Origin: Candidatus Polarisedimenticolaceae bacterium
GTDB taxonomy: Bacteria; Pseudomonadota; Gammaproteobacteria; Chromatiales; Chromatiaceae
DNA: 39,785 nucleotides
Direction of reading: 5' to 3'
NCBI GenBank assembly: GCA_021648685.1
Contig: JAKISI010000033.1
Span: forward strand, 1 to 39,785
In this document: positions 18,865 through 27,124 of the stretch, one piece after another
Numbering within the stretch: position 1 is the first letter of the stretch
Layout: the number at the start of each line of letters is the position of its first letter
Position numbers and translations under genes: made by a program
The notes under the pieces: model-generated
Seen by the model: the letters and a program-made list of their open reading frames with translations, nothing else
Told to the model about the DNA's origin: nothing
The model's database searches: none

Positions 18865-19341
18865 CTATGGGGATGTTGGTTTTCGTCTGTTGTTGATCTT
18901 GTCGATCTGGGCCTGCTGCGCCTTTGAGAGCTGCCCGGTGTTTTTTGGGGCTATATTTTGTGCGGCTTTTTTGGCAGCGACCCGTTTGATGGCGGCTTCA
19001 ATGGCTGTGGTCTTTTTCAAAGCTGCCTGCTTGCGCTGCAAGCGGGCGGTGCGCAGCTGTTTAAGGCGTTCGCGCCGTGCCGTCTGTGCCGCATGGCGCT
19101 GCTGTGCATGCGCTGCTTTCTGTTGCTTCAGTTCAGCCGACCAGGCCTGGTTTTCAAAGGGCAGCATCTCTATGCATGCTACAGGGCAGGGTTCAATGCA
19201 ATCCTGACAGCCTGTGCACTCATCAATGATTACGGTGTGCATCTGTTTGGCTGCCCCCAGGATGGCATCTACCGGGCAGGCCTGTATACAGAGGGTGCAG
19301 CCGATGCAGAGCTGTTCATCGATGAAGGCGTGTTCCTTCAC
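18865..19341 (-). CDS. Stand-alone RnfB-like 2[4Fe-4S] ferredoxin with basic tail
   Basis: The first 60 residues match the ferredoxin end of RnfB/RsxB: two clusters with [12 protein letters not shown] and [12 protein letters not shown] spacing, plus the RnfB-typical HAFIDE and [13 protein letters not shown] context. The membrane anchor and N-terminal CxxCxxC domain of true RnfB are absent, and the preceding gene is unrelated, so this is a free-standing 158-residue protein rather than a broken rnfB. After residue 65 comes a highly charged Ala/Gln/Arg/Lys-rich helical tail reminiscent of RnfC C-termini. It overlaps the upstream lipoprotein gene by 4 bp and belongs to the metG unit. An electron carrier role is likely, but its partner is unknown. 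Confidence 0.85.
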   Translation of the reverse strand: MKEHAFIDEQLCIGCTLCIQACPVDAILGAAKQMHTVIIDECTGCQDCIEPCPVACIEMLPFENQAWSAELKQQKAAHAQQRHAAQTARRERLKQLRTARLQRKQAALKKTTAIEAAIKRVAAKKAAQNIAPKNTGQLSKAQQAQIDKINNRRKPTSP

Positions 19342-19676
19342 TTGATGCCTGGGTTCTCAAAGAAGATGTAGGAGGTTGAGTAGTCGCTGAACTCGAAATA
19401 GACCTTTTTTTCGCCCGGGTCAGCCATGTTGTTCAGGTTGGTATCCATGATGCCGTAGCCAAATCGATAGGGGCGGGGGCCGCCGTCAGATGTGCCGGAT
19501 GCCGTGGTGAGTTTGTCGATCTTGATAAAGCGTTTAACTAGTTTTTCCCCGGCATAGATCTCCAGCACGCCGTTGGTGCCAGTCCAGTTCTGTATTGCCC
19601 GGCCAAATTTGTTTTGGCTCTCTTGGGTGCAGGCGCTCAGTAGCAGCGCCGTTGATAGCAGTAGCAGGTATCTCAT
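19338..19676 (-). CDS. Small lipoprotein of unknown function
   Basis: The 112-residue product has a type II signal peptide ([16 protein letters not shown], Cys-16 lipidated) and a short soluble domain ending [15 protein letters not shown]. No cysteines or recognised catalytic motifs follow the lipobox. The composition suggests a small beta-rich domain ([31 protein letters not shown]). It lies 34 bp after metG and overlaps the ferredoxin gene by 4 bp, so it is in the same operon. Conserved hypothetical; the genomic link to an RnfB-like ferredoxin is the only functional hint. Confidence 0.8.
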   Translation of the reverse strand: MRYLLLLSTALLLSACTQESQNKFGRAIQNWTGTNGVLEIYAGEKLVKRFIKIDKLTTASGTSDGGPRPYRFGYGIMDTNLNNMADPGEKKVYFEFSDYSTSYIFFENPGIK

Positions 19677-19710
19677 ATCATTTGGTTTCCGTTGGTTTAA
19701 GAAGTAGGGG

Positions 19711-21765
19711 TTATTTAACCTTCATGCCCGGTTTAGCGCCCTCATCCGGGTTGAGGATGAAGAGCTCTTTTCCGCCAGGGCCTGCGGCCAGCACCATCCC
19801 TTCAGAGAGACCAAAGCGCATTTTGCGTGGTGCCAGATTGGCGACCATAACCGTCAGTTTGCCCTCCAGCTCTTCCGGGGTATAGGCTGATTTTATACCG
19901 GCGAAGACAGTGCGGCTGTCGCCTTCGCCCAGCTCCAGTGTGAGTTGCAGGAGTTTGTCTGCCCCCTCAACGTGGGAGGCCTTGGCAATGCGGACGATGC
20001 GCAGGTCCACCTTGGCAAAGTCGCTGAATTCGATGGTGTCGGCTATGGGTTCTTTTGCCAGATGTCCCTCTGTACGGGTTTCATGAGGCTTGGTCTGCTT
20101 GGCATTCTGGGCTGCCAGATCCTCTTTGGAGTCGTTCAGCATGGCTTCAATCTGTGTTGCCTCAACCCGGGTCATCAGTGGCTTGAATTTTGCGATGGTG
20201 TGAGAGAGCAGCGGTGTGGGGAGCTCAGCCCATATTAGAGGTGATATCTGCAGAAATGCCTCTGATTTTGCTGCTGTGGTCGGCAGGATGGGACGCAGAT
20301 AGCCAATCAGTAGCCGGAACAGGTTGATGCCCATGGAGCAGATGGCCTGTAGCGCCGCCTCTTTGCCCTCCTCCTTGGCAATAATCCAGGGCTTTTTCTC
20401 GTCGATATATTGGTTGGCGCGGTCGGCCAGTGCCATAATTTCGCGTACAGCGCGGCTGAATTCGCGCTTTTCATAACGTTCGGCGATGGATTGCCCGGCA
20501 TTGATGAACTCCTGGAAGAGTGCTGGTTCTATAAGTTCGGCTGAGAGCTGGCCATCAAAACGTTTTTTGATGAAGCCGCTACAGCGACTGGCGATGTTGA
20601 CCACCTTGCCGACCAGATCAGAGTTAACGCGCTGGGCAAAGTCTTCCAGATTGAGGTCGATATCCTCGATGCCGCTGCTCAGCTTGGCGGCAAAGTAGTA
20701 GCGCAGATACTCTGGGTTCAGGTGCTTCAGATAGGTGTCGGCCTTGATGAAAGTGCCACGGGACTTGGACATCTTTTGCCCATTTACGGTGAGAAAGCCG
20801 TGAGAGAAGATGGCGGTAGGGGTGCGGAAATCTGCTCCGCTGAGCATGGCAGGCCAGAAGAGGGCGTGGAAGTAGATAATATCCTTGCCGATGAAGTGGT
20901 ATAGCTCAGCCTTGCTCTGTGTGCCCCAGAACTGATCAAAATCCAGCCCGGTTCTGTCGCATAGGTTTTTGAAACTGGCCATATAGCCGATGGGGGCGTC
21001 CAGCCAGACGTAGAAGTATTTGTCAGGATGCCCCGGGATCTCAAAGCCAAAGTAGGGGGCATCACGGGAGATGTCCCACTCTTGCAGTCCCGCCTCAAAC
21101 CACTCCTCCAGCTTATTGGAGACTTCGCTTTGCAGGTGGCCGGCTCTGATCCACTGTCGCAGCATCGGCTCGAAATTGGCCAACTTGAAGAAGTGGTGTT
21201 CGGACTCTCTGTCTACGGGTTTGGCACCAGAGATGGCCGAGACCGGATTCTTCAGCTCACTGGGGGAGTAGCTGGCGCCACACGCTTCGCAGTTGTCACC
21301 ATATTGGTCATTCGCGCCGCATTTGGGGCATTCACCTTTGATGAAGCGATCGGGCAGAAACATCTGCTCCACCGGGTCAAAGGCCTGGGTGATGGTGCGG
21401 AGGGTGATGTTGCCCCTCTCCAGGTTGCGCTGGTAGATGGTGGATGCCAGCTGCCGGTTCTCATCGGAATGGGTAGAGTGGTAGTTATCAAAATCTATAC
21501 TAAAATTGGCGAAGTCTTGCTGATGTTCTGTGCTGATGCGTGCAATCAACTCCTCTGGTGTAATCCCTTCCTGGCGCGCGCGCAACATAATGGGGGTGCC
21601 GTGGGCATCATCGGCGCAGACGTAGAGGCACTGGTGCCCACGCATCTTCTGGAATCGCACCCAGATATCGGTTTGTACATACTCAACCAGATGGCCGATA
21701 TGGATGGAGCCATTGGCATAGGGGAGGGCGCTGGTAACCAGAATTTGTCGTACTTCATTGTTCAT
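19711..21765 (-). CDS. metG: Methionyl-tRNA synthetase
   Basis: Class I synthetase charging tRNA-Met, 684 residues. It has the HIGH signature (22-25, SIHIGH), the zinc knuckle CPKC...CEAC with Cys 146, 149, 159 and 162, the KMSKS loop at 331-335 and an anticodon-binding helical region. A C-terminal EMAP/Trbp111-like tRNA-binding and dimerisation domain occupies about 578-684 ([12 protein letters not shown] ... [20 protein letters not shown]). The long E. coli-like form with the C-terminal domain is intact. It is the first gene of metG-lipoprotein-ferredoxin, divergent from the signalling operon. Confidence 0.98.
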   Translation of the reverse strand: MNNEVRQILVTSALPYANGSIHIGHLVEYVQTDIWVRFQKMRGHQCLYVCADDAHGTPIMLRARQEGITPEELIARISTEHQQDFANFSIDFDNYHSTHSDENRQLASTIYQRNLERGNITLRTITQAFDPVEQMFLPDRFIKGECPKCGANDQYGDNCEACGASYSPSELKNPVSAISGAKPVDRESEHHFFKLANFEPMLRQWIRAGHLQSEVSNKLEEWFEAGLQEWDISRDAPYFGFEIPGHPDKYFYVWLDAPIGYMASFKNLCDRTGLDFDQFWGTQSKAELYHFIGKDIIYFHALFWPAMLSGADFRTPTAIFSHGFLTVNGQKMSKSRGTFIKADTYLKHLNPEYLRYYFAAKLSSGIEDIDLNLEDFAQRVNSDLVGKVVNIASRCSGFIKKRFDGQLSAELIEPALFQEFINAGQSIAERYEKREFSRAVREIMALADRANQYIDEKKPWIIAKEEGKEAALQAICSMGINLFRLLIGYLRPILPTTAAKSEAFLQISPLIWAELPTPLLSHTIAKFKPLMTRVEATQIEAMLNDSKEDLAAQNAKQTKPHETRTEGHLAKEPIADTIEFSDFAKVDLRIVRIAKASHVEGADKLLQLTLELGEGDSRTVFAGIKSAYTPEELEGKLTVMVANLAPRKMRFGLSEGMVLAAGPGGKELFILNPDEGAKPGMKVK

Positions 21766-21817
21766 TATGTGGGCCAGGGGGAGGTCTAAATTGGGTTATT
21801 ATCGCATATTCAGTGCT

Positions 21818-21837
21818 GAGATGTGTCGCCACATCTC
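21818..21837 (-). promoter_or_regulatory. Leader hairpin upstream of metG
   Basis: GAGATGTG (21818-21825) pairs perfectly with CACATCTC (21830-21837). Read as minus-strand RNA the loop is GCGA, a GNRA tetraloop. The hairpin lies about 53-72 bases before the metG ATG, so it could be a leader structure. No T-run follows it and no regulator is known. Confidence 0.35.
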
Positions 21838-21914
21838 CTCATCAGGGCTGTTTAAGTATGCACTTGGCTTTTGCCTTGAGGGCAAGAAGCTAAAGAATAA
21901 TAGATATTAAAAAC

Positions 21915-21976
21915 AGCCACTTAAAATACTGCCCGGTAATTCATGAAATAATACTACTATAATCCATTAGGTGGCT
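21915..21976. repeat. Near-perfect 10-bp inverted repeat around a putative promoter
   Basis: AGCCACTTAA (21915-21924) and TTAGGTGGCT (21967-21976) are inverted copies with one mismatch (G-U in RNA), separated by 42 bp of A/T-rich sequence that includes TATAAT at 21958. It could be an operator pair or a structured leader, or chance. Confidence 0.35.
21958..21963 (+). promoter_or_regulatory. Candidate -10 box for the signalling operon
   Basis: TATAAT, identical to the sigma-70 consensus, lies about 165 bp before the first gene. No good -35 is found at 16-18 bp (GGTAAT/GTAATT), so an activator would be needed if this is real. Confidence 0.3.
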
Positions 21977-22130
21977 CCTTGAACGTGTGGGGGAGGGTTT
22001 TGGGTTCCAAAGAGGCAGTGGCGCGCCTGAATTAAATGTAATCAACTTGGCGAGATGTCAGTGCTGCGCTGTGCTGACAATATGAATCGTTAGTGTCCTT
22101 AACAAATAAGCTGTATGAGAGGTTGGTGAT

Positions 22131-22592
22131 ATGTGTGCAAATGATAAGCCGCTGGTAATTTTAATGGCAGATGATGATGAGGATGATTGTCTGCTGGCAA
22201 AAAAAGCGCTTGGCCAGTCGCGTTTGAATGCAAGGCTAGAGTTTGTGAAGGATGGCGAAGAGCTGCTGGAGTACCTTGGCAGGGAGGATGAGTATGAAAG
22301 AAAACACCCCGAACCAGACATAATTCTGCTTGACCTTAATATGCCAAAAATGAATGGGCTGGAAGCGTTAAAAGCCATCAAGTCTCAAACGGCATTATGC
22401 CACATTCCCATAATTGTATTGACAACATCCAAAGCTGAAGATGATGTTTGCAATAGCTACTCTTTTGGTGCAAGTTCCTTCATAACCAAGCCAGCAAGTT
22501 TTAAAGGGCTGGTTGAAACAATGGAGATGATCAAAAGATATTGGTTTGAAGTCGTTGAGTTACCAAAGAAGCATGCCGCATGGGGAGGATGA
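22131..22592 (+). CDS. Single-domain response regulator (CheY-like, Rcp1-type)
   Basis: A stand-alone receiver of 153 residues. It has the acidic pocket ADDDEDD (13-19), phosphoacceptor D68 in ILLDLNMPKMNG, T98/T99 in VLTTS and K120 in FITKPASF. The extended linker and DLNMPKMNGLE signature are those of receivers that partner phytochrome-like kinases such as Rcp1. There is no output domain, so it probably acts through protein contact or as a phosphate shuttle. It is the first gene of the plus-strand signalling operon, 65 bp before the hybrid kinase. GAGAGG precedes the start by 9 bases. Confidence 0.92.
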   Translation: MCANDKPLVILMADDDEDDCLLAKKALGQSRLNARLEFVKDGEELLEYLGREDEYERKHPEPDIILLDLNMPKMNGLEALKAIKSQTALCHIPIIVLTTSKAEDDVCNSYSFGASSFITKPASFKGLVETMEMIKRYWFEVVELPKKHAAWGG

Positions 22593-22657
22593 GCAAAACA
22601 GTGTGGAGCTATTAATGTAATCAAAATAGAGCAACCAGGGCAAAGGTATTAAGTGAG

Positions 22658-24328
22658 ATGGTAATAAAGAGGCTGAACATCCTTCTTATAGAAGATGATG
22701 AAGAGGATTATCTCATCATAAAAAGTCTGTTCAGTCATATACGTGATTTACAGAGTGATATTCAATGGGTGCCCAGCTATTTTGAAGCATTAAAATGGAT
22801 TAATAATCTGGATCAGGATATCTGCCTGATTGACTATCGACTGGGTGATGGCAATGGTTTGGATCTTCTGCGTAAGGCGCGTGAAAACGGATGCATTAAG
22901 CCCATAATAATTCTTACCGGCCAAGGGGATCTGGATGTAGATATGGAGGCAATGAAAGCTGGCGCCTCAGACTACCTTGTAAAAGGAGAGCTAAACGCGC
23001 AAGTTCTTGAGCGTTCAGTTCGTTATGCGATAAACATAGCTCAAACCATTGATACACTGCGCCATGCACATGGCAAATTGGCGCTTGAGATAGAAGAGAG
23101 AAAAAAAGCTGAGATTGAGCTAATAAAAGCCCAAAAATCAGCTGAAGATGCAAGTCGCATAAAAAGTGAGTTCTTGTCCAATGTTAGTCATGAAATACGT
23201 ACACCGATGTGTACCATTATTGGCATGGCAGAGCTGCTATCAGAGTCTGGTTTATCAACGGCGCAGAAGACGTATGTAAAGACATCGATGCAAGCGGGTA
23301 ATGATCTTCTGCATTTAATTGATGAAATCATTAACATATCAAAAATCGAATCTTCACAAGTTGAGATTGAAGCTGTTCCGTTTGAGCTGGATGGTTTGCC
23401 ATTAAAGATAGCATCGGTTTTTGAGAAAAAAGCGCAAGCAAAAGGTCTTCAGTTTACTTGTCATGTGGCCTCTGATGTGCCAATAAAATTAATTGGTGAT
23501 CCAGCACATTTAGAGCAAATACTAACGCATTTTATAAGCAATGCAATAAAGTTTACCGAGCAAGGAGAGGTGGTGTTAAATGTTTCGCTTGCAGATAAAA
23601 ACAGTGAAACAAAAAAAGAAATAAACCTTAAATATTCAAACAGAGAGAGGGACAGAGTTGAAGAGTGCTATCTACAGTTTTCAATAGCGGACACTGGAGT
23701 AGGCATTCCAAAGCAAAAATTACACGCTATTTTTGATAGTTTTTCTCAAGCAGACTCATCAAGCACAAAGGTATATGGTGGTGTTGGGCTGGGTGTAACA
23801 ATATCAAAAAAATTAATCGAAATGATGGGGGGCGAGGTGTGGGTGAAAAGTGTTGAAGGTAGAGGAAGCACATTCTACTTCAATGTAAGGCTATGGCAGC
23901 AAGCAAAAAACAGTGAAGCAGTATTAACAGATGTTGATTTAAGCGGAGTGAAGCTGCTCATGATTGATGGCAGCCCGGCGTATCAATTTTTTGTTAAAGA
24001 CGAACTTGTTCAGCAAGGTGCAACAGTGGTGCTGACGCAAAGCCGTGTAGATGAGATGCCGCCATTGATGAACAGTGAAGCAGGTTATGTGTTTGATCTG
24101 GTAATAGTAGATCATCTGTTACCAAATAAAGATGATATAACATTTATTGATAAAATCAGAACCCAGTATCGTATAAAAAAAGATATTCCAATATTGCTTT
24201 TGGGGGCTTACTGTAAATATTTCAAGGCCACCCCGGATGTTAAGCTTGGCGCGGTAAGCTGTATCAAGAAACCTGTGCGTACAGCCGACCTTATTTCTGA
24301 GATAAAAAACAAGCTAAATTTAAAATAA
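22658..24328 (+). CDS. Hybrid histidine kinase, REC-HisKA-HATPase-REC
   Basis: Cytosolic kinase of 556 residues with no transmembrane segments. The N-terminal receiver (about 5-125) has EDDEED and phosphoacceptor D59 (CLIDYRLGDGNG). A coiled-coil linker (135-170) leads to a HisKA domain with H178 in SNVSHEIRTP and an HATPase domain: N295 in ISNAIKFT, DTGVGI (345-350) and GGVGLGVTISKKL (374-386). A second receiver-like domain (430-556) keeps D485 and K537 or K538 (SCIKKP), but its acidic pair is reduced to IDGS and the Thr/Ser position reads LLLGA. Input by phosphorylation of the first receiver is the likely mode. The stop and the next gene's start share one base (TAATG). Confidence 0.92.
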   Translation: MVIKRLNILLIEDDEEDYLIIKSLFSHIRDLQSDIQWVPSYFEALKWINNLDQDICLIDYRLGDGNGLDLLRKARENGCIKPIIILTGQGDLDVDMEAMKAGASDYLVKGELNAQVLERSVRYAINIAQTIDTLRHAHGKLALEIEERKKAEIELIKAQKSAEDASRIKSEFLSNVSHEIRTPMCTIIGMAELLSESGLSTAQKTYVKTSMQAGNDLLHLIDEIINISKIESSQVEIEAVPFELDGLPLKIASVFEKKAQAKGLQFTCHVASDVPIKLIGDPAHLEQILTHFISNAIKFTEQGEVVLNVSLADKNSETKKEINLKYSNRERDRVEECYLQFSIADTGVGIPKQKLHAIFDSFSQADSSSTKVYGGVGLGVTISKKLIEMMGGEVWVKSVEGRGSTFYFNVRLWQQAKNSEAVLTDVDLSGVKLLMIDGSPAYQFFVKDELVQQGATVVLTQSRVDEMPPLMNSEAGYVFDLVIVDHLLPNKDDITFIDKIRTQYRIKKDIPILLLGAYCKYFKATPDVKLGAVSCIKKPVRTADLISEIKNKLNLK

Positions 24329-25272
24329 TGACCTTTAGCATAACAAAAACAGAGCGTTGTAAAAATGCCAGACTCCTTACTGGCATGCTCGCGCTGTTTT
24401 TTTTATTTGTGAGTTCATTCTCTTTTGCTTCCGTAGCGCTGGCGTACAATATCGTGATCCTCACAAGTAAAAATGCTGCGCCATACAATAGCTTTGTAAA
24501 GGAGTTTAAAAAGGTTCTTCCAGACTCCACTGTTAAAGTTGTGAACATGGAAGAGGAGGTTGACAAGGGTAGCGCGATGATCAGAAAGATCACTGAGGAT
24601 AAAACGGATCTTATTGTTGCGCTAGGATCCAGAGCGGCTTGGGCGGCTAAAGACAGACAAGATATTCCGGTTATGTTTTCTATGCTATCTAACCCAAAAA
24701 AGTATGAGATTGATAGTAGAGCAGGCATTAGGATAGGTTTTTCTGCTTCTCAGAAGATGCAGGTGTTTCGTGAGATCCTGCCTAGAGCCCAAAAAATTGG
24801 AGTGCTATATGGGAAAGATAGTGAGGGCGCAATCAATGACATTAAAGAAATTGCAGATAAAGTTGGCATAACAATTATTGCGAAAAGAATTGATGATGTC
24901 AGGGAGGTTGCGTCTGCCGTAGATGATCTGCTGGAGCGGGTTGATGCTTTGTGGTTGCGTACAGATAAAATAATCACGAGTAATGCCAGATTGCTTAAAC
25001 AGGTAATTTTATTGCGCGCGCTACGTAAAAAAATACCAATCATTGGTGAAAACAGATGGACCGTGCAAAATGGCGCACTATTCAGTCTGTTCGCAAGTTA
25101 TCAAAGCCTGGGAGCCCAGGCTGGAGAGTTGGTTGAGCGCCTGATGGAAGAAGGTGAATTCGGGTTTCAGTACCCATCAACGGTTAATGTTCTTATGAAT
25201 TCAAACGTGGCAGAAAGGCTCTCTCCAGGAGTTAATATCGTTGCCCCCCGGGATGCATTCTTTATTAAGTAA
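24328..25272 (+). CDS. Periplasmic substrate-binding protein (ABC_sub_bind / TrpX-like family)
   Basis: The 314-residue protein has a signal peptide (hydrophobic 16-35, cleavage near VALA-YN at 39) followed by a two-lobed binding protein of the PF04392 type. Family-typical segments include LIVALGSRAAWAA, DIPVMFSMLSNP and KKIPIIGENRW. No permease or ATPase gene is nearby. Its place between a hybrid kinase and a membrane kinase suggests it is a sensor accessory, delivering ligand to the kinase's periplasmic domain (inference from context). The one-base overlap TAATG with the upstream gene supports the long start and co-translation. Homologues elsewhere bind aromatic amino acids or thiamin-like ligands; the ligand here is unknown. 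Confidence 0.85.
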   Translation: MTFSITKTERCKNARLLTGMLALFFLFVSSFSFASVALAYNIVILTSKNAAPYNSFVKEFKKVLPDSTVKVVNMEEEVDKGSAMIRKITEDKTDLIVALGSRAAWAAKDRQDIPVMFSMLSNPKKYEIDSRAGIRIGFSASQKMQVFREILPRAQKIGVLYGKDSEGAINDIKEIADKVGITIIAKRIDDVREVASAVDDLLERVDALWLRTDKIITSNARLLKQVILLRALRKKIPIIGENRWTVQNGALFSLFASYQSLGAQAGELVERLMEEGEFGFQYPSTVNVLMNSNVAERLSPGVNIVAPRDAFFIK

Positions 25273-25306
25273 TAACGTATGAAAACGGACGTGTAATGGA
25301 GATACA

Positions 25307-27124
25307 TTGAAAACATCTATAGACTTCTCACTAAAAATAAAGATGATATTTCTTATGTCATTGATTGTTGTTGTATCTGTCGTTGTAATTGCAACAGCTT
25401 TTGTCTCCCATACCCAGCGCCAGATTCAAGATGAATTTGATATCCGAATTCAATCTGCTGTTGATGCAGCAGCAAAAAATCTTGAACTTTCTGTAATGAT
25501 CAAGCAAGTAAATGAGATTGAGCATGTGCTAAAAACCATGTTGCATACACCAGATCTTGTTTCTGTCTCTGTATACGATGAAGCAAATGTATTGCTTTCC
25601 ACGCATGAGAATAGAAAACATCTGCCTTTAAAGGCAAAAACCATCCAGCAAAAAATCATTGTTGATGAGGTTCAGATGGATGAGCTTCAGATGTTGGAAG
25701 ATGAGCATCCAATGGATAAACACGAAGTTGTTGGTAGTGTTGTGGCATTATTCAGTATAGAGAGAATGGAGCAGGATCTAAATGAAGTTATTAAGTTTTC
25801 ATTTCAACTAACCCTGGTCGTTATAATTATAGCAATTATTATTGGTTACTATTTTGCAAATGCGCTGACTAAACCATTGGCACAATTAGTTGATGCAACC
25901 CAGAAAGTAGCGGAAGGTGATTTAAGCTATACAGTTCCCAACAAGGCCTCTGGCGAGATTGGCCACCTATCATACTCTTTTGGAATAATGGTCTCTGAGC
26001 TGGCAAATGATATTGCAAGAAGAGAGAAGGTTGAACGCCAATTGCGAGAAAGCAAGCTACGGTTTCAAGCACTTGCAAACAAGGCTCCCGTAGGGATTTT
26101 GCAATTTACGGCATTAGGCGAATGTGTTTTTGTAAATCCGCGAGGGCTGGAGATACTGGATGCAGTGGAGGAAGATGTTTTAGAGCGCAGCTGGCTTGAT
26201 AGAATACATCCTGATGATAAAGAATTGGTTTCATCTCAGTGGAACAGGTGCATTACTCAGCGGAAATCATTTTATTCAGAGTTCAGATTCATTCACCCTG
26301 GTAATGAGAGTGTTTGGGTGATAGGTGAAGTGCACCCTGAATTGAATGATTCGTCCGAGGTCAGCGGTTATATTGGAACGATTGCCGATGTGACGCCGTT
26401 GAAATTGATCACGGAGGAGTTAAAAAGAAGCAATGATGAGCTCGAGAGTTTTGCTCGAATTGCTTCTCATGACTTAAAAGAGCCAATGAGAAAAATACAG
26501 TCATTTGGCAGCATTCTTGAAGAGGATTTTTCAGAGTCACTTGGAGAGAGTGGGCGCGCCTATCTTGAGCGAATAATAAATGCGGCCCAACGCATGCAGG
26601 CTTTAATTGATGGGCTTCTGGCTTATTCAAGAATAACAACAAAGCCCAATCCTTTCTGCCCGCTAGGTTTAGAAAACATAGTATTTGAGGTGATTTCTGA
26701 TCTTGAGATTGCGCTTAAACAGTCTGCAGGCAGCGTGACTGTAGGTGAGTTGCCAGAGGTGCTTGCAGATCCTCTGCAAATGAGGCAGCTAATGCAGAAT
26801 CTGATAGGAAATTCAATTAAATACCACCGTGACGATTTACCACCAGTTGTTGAGATAACAGGCTGCATTGTAAATGACATGCTGGAGGTTACGGTTAGTG
26901 ATAATGGCATAGGGTTCGATGACCGCTATGCGGAGAGAATTTTTGGTGTGTTTGAAAGGCTGCATGGTCGAAGTGATAAATATGAAGGCACAGGTGTAGG
27001 GTTGTCGATTTGTAAAAAAATCGTAGAAAGGCATGGTGGGTCTATTCATGCATACGGTAAATGTGGTGAAGGTTCAAAATTTGTATTCACGTTGCCACTG
27101 CATAAGGGAAAGGCAAATGTTTGA
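25307..27124 (+). CDS. Membrane sensor histidine kinase (periplasmic sensor-HAMP-PAS-HisKA-HATPase)
   Basis: 605 residues. TM1 is at about 12-33, a periplasmic sensor region of roughly 130 residues follows, TM2 at 164-184, HAMP 185-237, PAS 250-365 (LRFQALANKAPVGI ... GTIADVTPL), HisKA with H388 in IASHDLKEPMRKIQ (the phytochrome-like variant) and HATPase with N502 (IGNSIKYH), DNGIGF (532-537) and GTGVGLSICKK (561-571). The start is TTG at 25307, with GGAG 5 bases upstream. No ATG fits as well. Its C-terminal end overlaps the cyclase gene by 8 bp. The periplasmic part probably receives the signal of the preceding binding protein, and the receivers in this operon are the likely phosphate acceptors. 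Confidence 0.92.
   Translation: MKTSIDFSLKIKMIFLMSLIVVVSVVVIATAFVSHTQRQIQDEFDIRIQSAVDAAAKNLELSVMIKQVNEIEHVLKTMLHTPDLVSVSVYDEANVLLSTHENRKHLPLKAKTIQQKIIVDEVQMDELQMLEDEHPMDKHEVVGSVVALFSIERMEQDLNEVIKFSFQLTLVVIIIAIIIGYYFANALTKPLAQLVDATQKVAEGDLSYTVPNKASGEIGHLSYSFGIMVSELANDIARREKVERQLRESKLRFQALANKAPVGILQFTALGECVFVNPRGLEILDAVEEDVLERSWLDRIHPDDKELVSSQWNRCITQRKSFYSEFRFIHPGNESVWVIGEVHPELNDSSEVSGYIGTIADVTPLKLITEELKRSNDELESFARIASHDLKEPMRKIQSFGSILEEDFSESLGESGRAYLERIINAAQRMQALIDGLLAYSRITTKPNPFCPLGLENIVFEVISDLEIALKQSAGSVTVGELPEVLADPLQMRQLMQNLIGNSIKYHRDDLPPVVEITGCIVNDMLEVTVSDNGIGFDDRYAERIFGVFERLHGRSDKYEGTGVGLSICKKIVERHGGSIHAYGKCGEGSKFVFTLPLHKGKANV

Larger units (their letters stand above)
21766..22130. other. 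Divergent intergenic region between metG and the signalling operon
   Basis: The 365 bp contain no plausible gene. They must carry the promoters of metG (minus) and of the regulator operon (plus). Features seen are a perfect hairpin at 21818-21837, an inverted repeat at 21915-21976 enclosing a TATAAT, a small palindrome TTTGG-GTT-CCAAA at 21999-22011 and a GTCAG/CTGAC pairing at 22058-22079. The ribosome site GAGAGG precedes the ATG at 22131 by 9 bases. Confidence 0.6.

Noticed and set aside
25279-25296. Five-codon open frame (MKTDV) just before the sensor kinase
   Set aside because: No ribosome site in front of it and no attenuator-like structure behind it; its resemblance to the kinase's own first codons looks coincidental.
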